Shown piece after piece: positions 45,034-54,010 of a stretch of 64,000 nt of DNA. The DNA comes from UBA2136 sp963974105. Its GTDB lineage: Bacteria; Pseudomonadota; Alphaproteobacteria; UBA2136. How positions within the stretch are numbered: position 1 is the stretch's first letter; every line of letters begins with the position of its first letter. A model generated the notes under the pieces. That model made no database searches and had not been told where the DNA came from. It worked only from the letters and a program-made list of their open reading frames with translations. Both the position numbers and the translations under genes were made by a program. Location: NCBI GenBank assembly GCA_963974105.1, contig CAXBBG010000001.1, positions 496,001 to 560,000 on the forward strand. The letters are read 5' to 3'.

Positions 45034-45687
45034 ATGGATAAAAATTGGCAAGAAACATTAGTGGCTCCAACACTAAGTAAGGATGCGAAGCGTCTGGCGC
45101 ATTATTACGCAATGTTGCATGACCTTGACTTGGCCAATATGTCGCTTGTGCGCATGGCACAGCATCAAAGCATGCGTGAACACGAAGACAGTGACACGGT
45201 GAGCGAAAATATCTATTTTGACTATGCTCTGATGCATTATTTCCGCTGTTTTGGTAAAGGTATACCAAGTTTAGGTGTGAAAGTTTTTGAAGCTTTAAGT
45301 GGCGAAAAACGCTTAGAGGCAAAGCGGTTACATGCCTTTTTTGAAGAAACGTACAATGCAAAATCAAAACGCCCCGACGATATATTTTCCTTGGTTAAAA
45401 TTGGACTTGCTTTAGAAGAGGGCGAAAAGCAGGGTGTGCGTGATGTATTTTGGATGATGAATCGATTTCAAATTTGTAAGCCAGAATTGACAAAAGCTTT
45501 TAGTGGTTTGGTGATGGTGGTTAAAGATCAAGTGATAGAGCTTGTGAAAGAATCAACAGAAGCTTTGATCGCAGAGGCTGAAGCGGAAGGGCATGCATCG
45601 CTTTATGCTAGCGCTCTTAAAGCTGAAGAGTTTGCAAATAAAAAATATTCAGGCGTTGATAGCATAAATTTATCAAGTAATAAATAA
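45034..45687 (+). CDS. Hypothetical cytosolic protein
   Basis: 217 residues with AAGGGG before the ATG. Almost entirely helical, no signal or membrane segment. It has YAMLHDLDLANMSLVRMAQH near the N-terminus, FDYALMHYFRCFGKG, and an ERR/EAK-rich helix; the C-terminal half contains VKESTEALIAEAEAEGHAS. I recognise no family. It lies 14 nt before dsbB, so the two are probably co-transcribed, but nothing in it suggests a redox role. Confidence 0.7.
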   Translation: MDKNWQETLVAPTLSKDAKRLAHYYAMLHDLDLANMSLVRMAQHQSMREHEDSDTVSENIYFDYALMHYFRCFGKGIPSLGVKVFEALSGEKRLEAKRLHAFFEETYNAKSKRPDDIFSLVKIGLALEEGEKQGVRDVFWMMNRFQICKPELTKAFSGLVMVVKDQVIELVKESTEALIAEAEAEGHASLYASALKAEEFANKKYSGVDSINLSSNK

Positions 45688-45701
45688 GGGGACAGTTTTT
45701 T

Positions 45702-46211
45702 TTGGGGTTGTTGAAATTTATTCAAGGCTTTAAAGCTTATACGGTTGTGTGGCTTGTACTTTTTTTAGGTGTCAGTTTAACCGGCTCTTCGTTTTTTATA
45801 GAGCACGTTTTAAACGAGCAACCATGTCCCATGTGTTTGTGGCAGCGTTATAGCCACATGGTGCTTTGGGGCGCGGCATTGTTCTTTATTTTAACATGGA
45901 GAGTTTTTAAACATCCAGGTCTCGTTCTCACTGTATTTTTGCTTATTGGTGTTTACAGTGGCGGTGTTGGTTTATATCAAGGTGCAGGCCAACAGGGGTG
46001 GGTTGAATTACCTCAAAGCTGTACGGGCGGCGGGGTGCAGTTGTTAGATGTTGATAACCTATTATTGGCTTTAACCAATACGCCTAAAATTCCGAACTGT
46101 GCCGACATGGACTTTTCTGTTTTGGGATTAACACTGGCATGGTGGAACTTTATTATTATGCTTTCAATGGTTAGTTGTTTAACCATATGGTTGATTAAAA
46201 AAAGAAGATAA
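45702..46211 (+). CDS. dsbB: Disulfide bond formation protein DsbB
   Basis: 169 residues, four membrane helices. The first periplasmic loop carries C42-P-M-C45 in the DsbB motif EQPCPMCLWQRY; the second loop has Cys in LPQSCTGGG and in IPNCADM, forming the second redox pair. It reoxidises DsbA and passes electrons to quinone. Start is TTG 45702 with AAGGGG 10 nt upstream. dsbA is not in the window. Likely operon with the hypothetical gene upstream and possibly dut downstream (31 nt). Confidence 0.92.
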   Translation: MGLLKFIQGFKAYTVVWLVLFLGVSLTGSSFFIEHVLNEQPCPMCLWQRYSHMVLWGAALFFILTWRVFKHPGLVLTVFLLIGVYSGGVGLYQGAGQQGWVELPQSCTGGGVQLLDVDNLLLALTNTPKIPNCADMDFSVLGLTLAWWNFIIMLSMVSCLTIWLIKKRR

Positions 46212-46242
46212 TGGATAGAATTGATAAGGGGTAACACATTAT

Positions 46243-46683
46243 ATGAAAATTAAATTCAAAAAAATGCATGAGAATGCCGTTATACCAGCCTATGCTAATG
46301 ACTATGCCGCAGGTTTAGATCTTTCTACATCGAAGGATGTTTTGGTGCAGGCGCAAGAAGCCATATTGTTACCAACGGGTATTGCGGTCGAAATTCCAGA
46401 AGGTTACGTGGGTATTTTAGCCTTACGTAGTTCCACACCTAAAAAGAAAGGTCTTTTTAGCCCACATGGTGTCGGTATTATTGATAGTGACTATCGCGGT
46501 GAACTTTTTGTACAGGTGGCTGCGATGAAGGAAGATATTATGATTAAGGCAGGTGAGCGTATTGCACAATTGGTTATTACGCCAGCCCGTAGTGTGGCCG
46601 GTGTCACGCTTACAGGTGTGGAAGAGGTGAGGGAGCTTACCTCAACACAGCGCGGTCAAGGTGGTTTTGGTTCTACAGGCTAA
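46243..46683 (+). CDS. dut: dUTP diphosphatase
   Basis: 146 residues, trimeric dUTPase. Motif 1 DYAAGLDL, motif 2 LRSST (more often GRSG), motif 3 GVGIIDSDYRGE, motif 4 GERIAQLVI and the C-terminal motif 5 RGQGGFGSTG are all present. It hydrolyses dUTP to dUMP and keeps uracil out of DNA. The LRSSTPKKKG form of motif 2 resembles phage and some alphaproteobacterial dUTPases. The SD (AAGGGG) is about 13 nt from the ATG. Confidence 0.94.
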   Translation: MKIKFKKMHENAVIPAYANDYAAGLDLSTSKDVLVQAQEAILLPTGIAVEIPEGYVGILALRSSTPKKKGLFSPHGVGIIDSDYRGELFVQVAAMKEDIMIKAGERIAQLVITPARSVAGVTLTGVEEVRELTSTQRGQGGFGSTG

Positions 46684-46699
46684 TGCTTTTAAATGATAC

Positions 46700-46731
46700 A
46701 AAAAAGCGGGCATAAGCCCGCCTTTTTTTAT
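46700..46731. terminator. Bidirectional intrinsic terminator
   Basis: AAAAAAGCGGGC-ataa-GCCCGCCTTTTTTT: perfect 6-bp GC stem with A and T runs, between convergent dut and the lipoprotein gene. Confidence 0.92.
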
Positions 46732-46746
46732 GTGCGGTTTTAAGGG

Positions 46747-47190
46747 CTATTCAGGTCCAATGTTAATAAAAACATTGCTGCCTGTTTTAGTGCTTTCAAT
46801 AATAACTGCTACAAATTTACCTGGCTTTGCGAAGTAAAGGCTAGAAGTGGCAGACTGGAATGCGTTGACCATGCTCCAACCATTTGCAGCCATTTGCTCT
46901 TCGAAGAAGCGGTAGAGACTGTCAGCATCACCACTGCCTGAAAGGGTAATTTTACCGACAGTTTGTGTTGGACTTGTAAAGATTACACTTTTTTCAAGGT
47001 CAATTTTGTGTGTTGATGGGATGGCAATATCTGGAAAGGCTTTAATGACACCACTATCAAAAGTTCTTGTGTCGGTCGTCACTTTCTGTTCACCGTTTTC
47101 ACCAAATGTGTGAATGTCTGGAGATTTGTAGTTGCCAGTACAAGCGCTTATTACTGCAGCAGTTAATATCAGTGGGAAAATGTGTTTCAT
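46747..47190 (-). CDS. Small lipoprotein of unknown function
   Basis: 147 residues. Lipobox VISAC gives lipidated C17, followed by Thr-Gly, which predicts sorting to the outer membrane. The mature part has IDLEKSVIFTSPTQTVGKITLSG, then SLYRFFEEQMAANGWSMV and SLYFAKPGKFVAVII, the alpha/beta pattern of small periplasmic proteins in which a helix plus GW precedes paired strands. I recognise the style but cannot name the family. SD AAAGG. Monocistronic or with hslO upstream (89 nt). Confidence 0.78.
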   Translation of the reverse strand: MKHIFPLILTAAVISACTGNYKSPDIHTFGENGEQKVTTDTRTFDSGVIKAFPDIAIPSTHKIDLEKSVIFTSPTQTVGKITLSGSGDADSLYRFFEEQMAANGWSMVNAFQSATSSLYFAKPGKFVAVIIESTKTGSNVFINIGPE

Positions 47191-47279
47191 CTTCTTTGCC
47201 TTTGTTTTGTAATTAAATAATTGTCACTATTTTGCTGCTAATCAGCTTTAAATGTCAATGTTTTGAAGGCTTGTTACCT

Positions 47280-48179
47280 TTATTCATCGTCTTGGTCTGT
47301 ATCAAAAATGTTGCGGATATCCTCATGTGTGAAAGATTCTTCAGTGCCACTAAATTCGCACATCATAACGATAGGACCTTCCTTTAAAAGGTCTTTGCAC
47401 TGGTCTTCGCCAAGGCTTAAAAGTGCCTTAACCATACGCTCACGGGTTTGAGCTGACGCAAAGTGCAAGTCATGCGGAGCGTAAACACGCACCTTATCTT
47501 CTGCAAAGAGGCGACCTAAAAGTTCTTGTTCAGAAATTGAACCTGGTAGAATTTCTTCTTCCTTCATGGTGGTTAAAATAATGGCGATACGGCGCCAGTC
47601 GTCAAGGTTAGGTTCTTTTTCAGGGAGCGCTTGTAAAAATATACAGCCGCATGAAAGTTTGCCGTCTTGTTCGCCTATTGTAACTTTAAAATAAGTGTTT
47701 AATTGAACAGAGTCATTAAAGTATTGCTCAACTGAGCTACTTACAGATGTTTTGTTAAGACCTACCAAGCTTTGATAGATGTTTTTAGTTTTGCCTTCGC
47801 CTTGCTCTACTGAAACTGCAAAAATGGCATTTTCTTCAATGAGGTTTTTATAGTTGAGTTTTTGTGTATCGGCATCGTCGTTTATTTTAGCATAAGCACG
47901 CAAGCTACCGTTTTTATCGCATTGTGAAACAAGTAAAGGTACAGGGCCTTGGCTTTGAATCTGTAAAGTTACATTCGCTTTGTTTTTAAGATCGTGCGTT
48001 AAAACAGCGCTTGCAGCAAGCATTTCTGCAAGCGCTTTGTTGATAAAATTTGTTTCAGCACTTAAGCACGGCACATGCTCTGAAAGGTTATTGATACGTA
48101 AGACCATGCCACGTACTGGCATGTTATCAAAAATAAAGGGTTGTATAATTCCTGATGCGTTTGACTTTATCTCAGACAT
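47280..48179 (-). CDS. hslO: Hsp33-family chaperone lacking the zinc redox switch
   Basis: 299 residues, full Hsp33 length. The core domain is recognisable: VRGMVLRIN, AEMLAASAVL, VTLQIQSQGPVPLLVSQCDKNGSLRAYA and SSVEQYFNDSVQLNTYFKVTI. The C-terminal zinc domain normally has CxC...CxxC; here F240-A-S-A-Q-T-R-E-R replaces FxCxCSRER and MCEFS (C274, S277) replaces CEFC, so three of four ligands are gone. A CGC pair (C177/C179) occurs instead in the core before IFLQALP. It may be a constitutively active holdase or differently regulated. The symbol rests on overall homology. Confidence 0.85.
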   Translation of the reverse strand: MSEIKSNASGIIQPFIFDNMPVRGMVLRINNLSEHVPCLSAETNFINKALAEMLAASAVLTHDLKNKANVTLQIQSQGPVPLLVSQCDKNGSLRAYAKINDDADTQKLNYKNLIEENAIFAVSVEQGEGKTKNIYQSLVGLNKTSVSSSVEQYFNDSVQLNTYFKVTIGEQDGKLSCGCIFLQALPEKEPNLDDWRRIAIILTTMKEEEILPGSISEQELLGRLFAEDKVRVYAPHDLHFASAQTRERMVKALLSLGEDQCKDLLKEGPIVMMCEFSGTEESFTHEDIRNIFDTDQDDE

Positions 48180-48254
48180 TTTTTCCTCGGCTTATCAATA
48201 AATTAATTATACCCGAGGTTTTACTTGAAAAGGAGTTGTTTGTCTAGTGTTTGC

Positions 48255-48899
48255 TTAGGATGTTTTATGTATTTCAAAGAATTTTTCAACAGATTTTTTG
48301 GCAATGTATTTAATTTCATCTGCGCTGACACTGTCGATATAGCCACATAAAAGCTTGGTATGGGTAATGCCCTTACAGCTATAAATAAGGTCTTGTGCGG
48401 CTTGAGAGTTATCGTTAACCTTGATAAGCCCTATCGATTCAAGGTGTGATATGCGTGCGGATATTTTAGATATTAAACGCTCAATGCGTGATAAATAAAT
48501 TTTACTTAACTTGGGGTTGTTGTAACTTTCAGCAATGGCAAGCCTGTGTAAACATATCCCTTCTTTTGAAAAGACAGGGCGCAATAAATTTACAATGAAA
48601 TAGGTGAATTCTTCTTGTGGTGTACAGTCTTTTTTAGGCGGTTCAAATGTATTTTTAATATCTCTAAAAATATAGGTGATAACTTGATCAAATAAGTTTT
48701 CCTTAGAGCCAAAGTTGGTATACAACGTCTGCTTTGAAACTTGGGCTTTTTTAGCAATTTGAGCCATGTTAGCGTTGTTAAAACCCTGCTCTAAAAAAAC
48801 AAGTGACGCTGCATGAATAATACACAGTTCTTTGTCGCTCATAGACGACTTGCTTGAGGCTATTTCTGTTTCTACTAAACTTAAGTGCGATTTTAACAT
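48255..48899 (-). CDS. TetR-family transcriptional regulator
   Basis: 214 residues. Helix-turn-helix at ~25-72 with the TetR signature LVFLEQGFNNANMAQIAKKAQVSKQTLYTNFGSKENLF. The ligand domain resembles the AcrR-like C-terminal group (RLAIAESYNNPKLSKIY). It probably represses a neighbouring or its own gene; the inverted repeat at 48949-48963 is a candidate site. SD AGGGTGA lies close to the ATG. The divergent gene at 49098 is the only neighbour likely to be its target. Confidence 0.9.
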   Translation of the reverse strand: MLKSHLSLVETEIASSKSSMSDKELCIIHAASLVFLEQGFNNANMAQIAKKAQVSKQTLYTNFGSKENLFDQVITYIFRDIKNTFEPPKKDCTPQEEFTYFIVNLLRPVFSKEGICLHRLAIAESYNNPKLSKIYLSRIERLISKISARISHLESIGLIKVNDNSQAAQDLIYSCKGITHTKLLCGYIDSVSADEIKYIAKKSVEKFFEIHKTS

Positions 48900-48948
48900 A
48901 TATTCACCCTGTATGGAGTTGTGTATAAAAAATATAAGTGTTGGTTGT

Positions 48949-48963
48949 ATACTTTACAAGTAT
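48949..48963. promoter_or_regulatory. Candidate TetR operator
   Basis: ATACTT-TAC-AAGTAT, perfect 6-bp arms, 50 bases upstream of the TetR gene. A second perfect repeat, ATTTCA-CT-TGAAAT, lies at 49009-49022 nearer the divergent gene. Their arms differ, so at most one is the TetR site. Confidence 0.35.
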
Positions 48964-49097
48964 TCTGTGAATTTATGTAATTTAATAGATGGTTTTGTTT
49001 TATTTAACATTTCACTTGAAATATATAGGCGTGCTATTATATTTACATAGATAAAAAAATTTTGCGCCATGCACCTACCTTTTACGGAGTCAGAGTT

Positions 49098-49379
49098 ATG
49101 ACAAGCCTTGCGCCTATTAACGAACCAAAGCCTGGTGAGTTTTACGAAAGTACGGAACTAACACAAAAAGAAAAGGGATCGATAGAAACACATTACCAAA
49201 ATTCTCTATCATCCGCGTTTCCATCCAACAATGATTATGGAATGGCAATGTTTGCTCATAGAGATAAGCCGACATATCAAGCTGCTAAAGATTACTGGAC
49301 TTATTTAGAGAAGCAATCTGGTGTGGCTTTTTATGGTGACAATTATTGTGAGCCAATTAAAGAAAAGCCTGTAAACTAA
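49098..49379 (+). CDS. Small hypothetical protein divergent from TetR gene
   Basis: 93 residues from ATG 49098 (CGGAG upstream). Soluble and acidic, no signal or membrane segment; features include EPKPGEFYESTELTQKEKG, NDYGMAMFAHRDKPTYQAAKDYW and a GDNYCEP near the end. No family recognised. Its position opposite a TetR regulator suggests it is that regulator's target. Followed by its own terminator. Confidence 0.65.
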   Translation: MTSLAPINEPKPGEFYESTELTQKEKGSIETHYQNSLSSAFPSNNDYGMAMFAHRDKPTYQAAKDYWTYLEKQSGVAFYGDNYCEPIKEKPVN

Positions 49380-49396
49380 ATATATCGAATATATAG

Positions 49397-49431
49397 TTAA
49401 ATGCCTCCATGTAGGGGCATTTTTTTATGTA
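49397..49431 (+). terminator. Intrinsic terminator
   Basis: AAATGCCTC-catgta-GGGGCATTTTTTT: stem with one wobble and a T run. Confidence 0.82.
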
Positions 49432-49584
49432 TACCTAGTTTTGAGTACCTTAACCCCATCTACAACTAACTTTAAAAATGTCTTTAATATTAACGATTTT
49501 ACATGGCAGGGTAATACCCACGTCGAAACCGCAAAGGTTAATGCTATTAACAGGTATGGAATATTTTTATGGATTTATTAAGAA

Positions 49585-49669
49585 TGGTGCCGAAGGAGGG
49601 AATCGAACCCACACTCCCGAAGGAACTTGATTTTGAGTCAAGCGCGTCTACCAGTTCCGCCACTTCGGC
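49585..49669 (-). tRNA. tRNA-Leu(CAA)
   Basis: 85 nt with encoded CCA. Acceptor stem GCCGAAG/CTTCGGC, discriminator A. The anticodon stem CTTGA/TCAAG closes the 7-nt loop CTCAAAA, giving anticodon CAA, which reads UUG. A long variable arm (class II) and GGTTCGATTC in the T arm support leucine identity. Confidence 0.96.
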
Positions 49670-49989
49670 ACAAAGATGTTCTTTGAACAGGCATAAAATG
49701 CGCTAAATCATTTTTTTTTGCAAGTGTTTTTGCGAGTATTTTTAAAAAATGTCTTTTATGTCACGGCATACTCTGTTTATTGTCATACTTTTAAACTGGT
49801 GTGTTTTTATTTTAAACAATTGATTTGTATGCGTTTTATTTATTATTCTGAGTTGGATGTTTTATATGTGATATAAGTGAAATATTGAGATATTTTAAGT
49901 AGATGTCTATAATTTCGAGTGTGTGATTTGTGTGAGCCCCTATAAATGAGGTGTGCAAAGACTTATAAATAAGACAAAGGTCAGGGAAA
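49670..49989. other. Intergenic region before fibre locus
   Basis: 320 very AT-rich bases between tRNA-Leu (minus) and the first fibre gene (plus). No open frame, repeat or terminator is evident. It probably holds the promoter of both units. The last 20 bases contain AAAGGTCAGGGAAA as SD. Confidence 0.55.
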
Positions 49990-52900
49990 ATGAGGTTTTT
50001 AATACTCTTTAGTTTAATTTTTACAGCGGCTATTGCTACTTTTGATGCGAATGCGCAGCAAAGGTTTTTTACGCTTTCGGGTGGTAGTACGGGCGATACT
50101 GCGAACGCAAAGCATGAATCGCAGATAAGCGAATTAGGCTCGCGTGCTGATGCACGTGACGGCTGTGGGACCTTTGGAATGCTTTATGGGGCAAGCGGTG
50201 ATGGCACGCGTCATGCAAAAGCAAACAAGAGTGGTTGTGTTGAATCCTTTAAAATTGACGCAGAAGGCAATGTTGCATTAACGGGCGATGCTTTGGTTGC
50301 AGGCGATGTTTTGATTGGCGGTAAAAAAGTTCAAAAACATGCAGTGTCAGAAGCTGCTGTTTGTAAAGATTCAGAAAAACTGACATGGTCTGGTAACACA
50401 TGGGTTTGTCAAGAAGAGGCCGACCCTAAAGTGGGTAACCTTGTTTCTGGTAAATGGTGTGCTGAAAGTGGTGGTAAAATTGTTTGTAACCAAGATAAAC
50501 CAAGTAATGACCTTGAATTAGACCTTGCGCTTGAGGATGCTATTTTAAACGGTGTACGCGACTTTGCACGTAAGGGTGGCACACTTGCTTCTTGTGGTGG
50601 TGGTGAAGTTGTTATTGCGGATGGCACAACATTGAAGTGTGTTTCTCTTGATACAATTGCATCGGGTACGTTAACGCTTGATGACCTTTCGGACGTGAGC
50701 ACTGGGTTGCCTGCAACGGAAGACCTTTTGTACTTTAACGGTACAGGTTGGTCAGCTGGAAGTATTGTTGAGCCTTTCGCTAAAGCTTCTATTGATAATT
50801 TAACAGCTGGCAAATGTCAGATTGGTGAAATTGTAACCTTTGATGGCGATAAGTTGACTTGTGTGGCCGATATTGGTGGGCCAGGTGACTCGCTGATTTT
50901 AGAAGACATGGCAGACGTTTCTGGAACAACAGATGCGACAGCAACAAACATTATGTATTTTGACGGTCAATACTGGAAAGCAGACTCAGAGCGTGACTTA
51001 ACAGTAAGCGACTGGGCTAAAATTGCGAACCCAATTACGAATTTAAATGCAGGTCAGTGTGAGGCTGGTTATATGTTGACGTACGATGGTACACAGTTGA
51101 CTTGTGTGGCCGATGCTGGTGGTGCAGCCGACCCAATGAACTTGGCAGATATTGCTGACGTAAGTTTAACAGCACCTGTCGATAACCATGTTCTAGCGTA
51201 TGTGGGCGGTACTTGGGTAAACCAAATTGAAACAGATCCAAACGTTCAAGCCTTTGCGCGTACTTCAGATCCTCTGCCAACGTGTAGTGCTGACAATATT
51301 TTAACGTCAGATGGTACAAGCTTAAGCTGTGTGGCCGATGCAGGTTCTGCCGCAAATGGTATTGCGTTTAATGATTTAACTGACGTGAGTATTACGGCAC
51401 CTGCCAACCATGACCTTGTGGTTTATAATGGTTCAGGTTTTGTTAATAAGTCAGGTGCTGCTTGTAGTGCGGGTGAAGTATTAACGTATGACGGTACAAA
51501 CTTTTCATGTGTAAATGTAGCAAACAGCGGTTTGTGGACAAACAACACAACATACATTAGCCGTGGTAGTGCGCATGTTGTTAATGACGCGCAGGCTTTG
51601 CCAGCAGCCTTAACAGGTGCGGGTGCACGCCAACTTTGGTATCCAAGCAAGCAAGCTTTCCGTGCGGGTGAAGTAACAGGCGCGCAGTGGGATGATGCCA
51701 GTATTGGTAATTATAGTTTTGCTGTAGGTTCAGATACTCAGGCTACAGCGCAATATTCTTTTGCCGCGGGACATGGAAGTACAGCTTCTGGTACACGTTC
51801 AAGTGCTTTTGGTAGCTCTACAGCTCAAGGTGAAAATTCAGTTGCTTTTGGTAATAGTTATGCAGGGGGAGATTATTCAATGTCTCTAGGCCGTTCTGTT
51901 ACTGTAGCTGGTGATAATTCTGTGGGTATTGGTCTTGATACGACATCATATACAGTTGCAACAAACAACACGATGGCCATTATGGGCGGTAAAGTGGGTA
52001 TTGATACGGTCAATCCAGCTGCTGCACTTGAAGTGTCAGGTACAATTATTATCTCTAATGGCGGTGAAGTATGTAATGCTGTCCTAGAGGGCGCTATTCG
52101 TTATATTGGTGGAAATATTGAAATTTGTGATGGTTCATCTTGGGGCGGTATAACAGCCGGTTCTGTTGACTGGTATACGATTGCAAGCCTGCCAACGGGT
52201 GTTATTAATATTTCGAACACAGCATTAGATACAGCTGAACTTGCTGAGTTACAAAACATTGACAGTGTTTCTATTACAAACACACAGTGGAGTTACTTAG
52301 GTGCAAGTGATCAAGGTATTGCAACAACAGATAATGTAACATTTGCTGACTTAGCAACAACAGGGAACGCAACTGTAAACGGAACATTAGACGTGACAGG
52401 CTCAACATCGCTCAGCACACTTGCAACATCGGGTGACGGTGTTATAGGTGGTACGCTTACTGTGCTAGGTGCATTAAATGTCAGTGGTACACAAACCATT
52501 GACGGCGTGGTATTTGCTGGTGGCGGTATTGAAGCGACAGGTAACATTAGCGCAACCACATTTTCTGGTGACGGTTCAGGCCTTACAAACCTAGATGTAA
52601 GCTCAATGTCAATTGGATTAAACGATTTAAATGACGCCGCACATGACACGGATGACTTTTCAAGCCTATTTATTGGTGAGCTTGCCGGTGTGACAGATGA
52701 TGGTGGTACAAATGGTAACCTTGCCATTGGGCATCAGGCGTTAAAATCAAACGTGTCGGGTGCGCAAAATATTGCCATTGGTAAGGACGCTTTGATGCGT
52801 AGTGTAGCTGCTAATAACATTGCTATTGGTATCAGAAGCATGGTGAATAACTCATCAGGGACAAGGTCAACCGCTATTGGTGTTGATTCGTTGTACTATA

Positions 52901-53922
52901 ACGATACAGGTAATTCTAACAACGCGCTTGGTTATAGAGCTTTACGTTATAATAGTACAGGTTCAGGTAACTTAGCACTTGGTAATGAAGCTCAATACGG
53001 TGTGCTTGGTAGTTCAACAGGTAGTTTCAATACATCTCTTGGTGACAATGCTAACCAATTCTTAAGTTCAGGTAACTATAACATTGCGATTGGTGCAAAA
53101 GTTTCAGTTGCCGATGCAACGGCCGATTATCAACTTAACATCGGTGATACTATTTATGGTGACCTTTCAACTGATAAAATTGGTATTGGTAAAGTAAGTC
53201 CATCAACTGAACTTGACGTTTCGGGTACAGTAACAGCCACAGCCTTTGTGGGTGACGGTTCAGGCCTTACAAACTTAGACGTAAGCTCGATGGTGCTTAG
53301 CATTAATGACTTAAGTGACGCTCAGTATGTTTCAGAAACAACGCCAAGTATGTATTTAGGTAAATCTAGCGGTGGTTCTGACGACGGTAACAACCGTAAC
53401 GTGGCTGTGGGGCACTCTAGCTTGTCTAAAAATACGTCAGGTAATCGCAATACATCGGTTGGTTTCCAAGCGTTAAACAACAACACCACAGGTTCAAACC
53501 ATGTGGCTGTGGGACAAAATGCATTACTTGCAAATACAGGTGGTGCGGGTAACGTGGCTTTAGGTGACAATGCCTTTTCTAGCCTGGCTTCGGGTAATAC
53601 AAATATTGGTATTGGTTATAGCGCTGGTTTAACCCAAACAGCGGGTACAAATAACATTGCCATTGGTGCCAACACAGTGTTCCCAAATACAACGGCTTCT
53701 AGCCAGTTAAATATTGGTAATACAGTTTATGGCGATATGATAAACAATAAACTTGCGATTGGTGCCAATGTTACAGGTGTTGACGCATCAACTCATGCCA
53801 CACTTGATGTGTCGGGTACATTAAAAGTTGCGGGTACAGGGGCTGAGGTTTGTGATGCAGCAAACCATGGTGCTGTAAGGTTTAATATTGTAAACGGGCG
53901 TTTACAATATTGCCGACCCTAG
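49990..53922 (+). CDS. Giant secreted fibre protein 1, trimeric-adhesin-like repeats
   Basis: 1310 residues with a Sec signal peptide (cleavage after DANAQ). Residues ~120-500 hold repeated ~70-residue units with a Cys pair and the pattern C-x-AG-x-x-LTYDGT-x-LTCV followed by LxDLxDVS. Residues ~572-665 are YadA-head-like heptads (YSFAVGSDTQA, SSAFGSSTA, SVAFGNS). Residues ~690-720 carry a C...GAIRY...CDGSSW module. Two linker modules with GDGSGLTNLDVSSM (~860 and ~1085) each lead into 'NxAIGxxAL' head repeats. It ends QYCRP with no barrel or chaperone domain. Predicted: a secreted trimeric fibre, paired with the next gene. Export beyond the periplasm is unknown. Confidence 0.85.
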   Translation: MRFLILFSLIFTAAIATFDANAQQRFFTLSGGSTGDTANAKHESQISELGSRADARDGCGTFGMLYGASGDGTRHAKANKSGCVESFKIDAEGNVALTGDALVAGDVLIGGKKVQKHAVSEAAVCKDSEKLTWSGNTWVCQEEADPKVGNLVSGKWCAESGGKIVCNQDKPSNDLELDLALEDAILNGVRDFARKGGTLASCGGGEVVIADGTTLKCVSLDTIASGTLTLDDLSDVSTGLPATEDLLYFNGTGWSAGSIVEPFAKASIDNLTAGKCQIGEIVTFDGDKLTCVADIGGPGDSLILEDMADVSGTTDATATNIMYFDGQYWKADSERDLTVSDWAKIANPITNLNAGQCEAGYMLTYDGTQLTCVADAGGAADPMNLADIADVSLTAPVDNHVLAYVGGTWVNQIETDPNVQAFARTSDPLPTCSADNILTSDGTSLSCVADAGSAANGIAFNDLTDVSITAPANHDLVVYNGSGFVNKSGAACSAGEVLTYDGTNFSCVNVANSGLWTNNTTYISRGSAHVVNDAQALPAALTGAGARQLWYPSKQAFRAGEVTGAQWDDASIGNYSFAVGSDTQATAQYSFAAGHGSTASGTRSSAFGSSTAQGENSVAFGNSYAGGDYSMSLGRSVTVAGDNSVGIGLDTTSYTVATNNTMAIMGGKVGIDTVNPAAALEVSGTIIISNGGEVCNAVLEGAIRYIGGNIEICDGSSWGGITAGSVDWYTIASLPTGVINISNTALDTAELAELQNIDSVSITNTQWSYLGASDQGIATTDNVTFADLATTGNATVNGTLDVTGSTSLSTLATSGDGVIGGTLTVLGALNVSGTQTIDGVVFAGGGIEATGNISATTFSGDGSGLTNLDVSSMSIGLNDLNDAAHDTDDFSSLFIGELAGVTDDGGTNGNLAIGHQALKSNVSGAQNIAIGKDALMRSVAANNIAIGIRSMVNNSSGTRSTAIGVDSLYYNDTGNSNNALGYRALRYNSTGSGNLALGNEAQYGVLGSSTGSFNTSLGDNANQFLSSGNYNIAIGAKVSVADATADYQLNIGDTIYGDLSTDKIGIGKVSPSTELDVSGTVTATAFVGDGSGLTNLDVSSMVLSINDLSDAQYVSETTPSMYLGKSSGGSDDGNNRNVAVGHSSLSKNTSGNRNTSVGFQALNNNTTGSNHVAVGQNALLANTGGAGNVALGDNAFSSLASGNTNIGIGYSAGLTQTAGTNNIAIGANTVFPNTTASSQLNIGNTVYGDMINNKLAIGANVTGVDASTHATLDVSGTLKVAGTGAEVCDAANHGAVRFNIVNGRLQYCRP

Positions 53923-54010
53923 CAGACAATAAGTGAAAAAAGGGCAAGTTTTAAAACGGAATAATGTAAAAAAATATTAAAATGTGTAAGTGCAAGTAAG
54001 GTTAAAGAAA

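Noticed and set aside
49585..49669. tRNA-Leu as an integration site for the fibre locus
   Set aside because: No duplicated 3' tRNA fragment was seen downstream of the fibre genes and no integrase is present.
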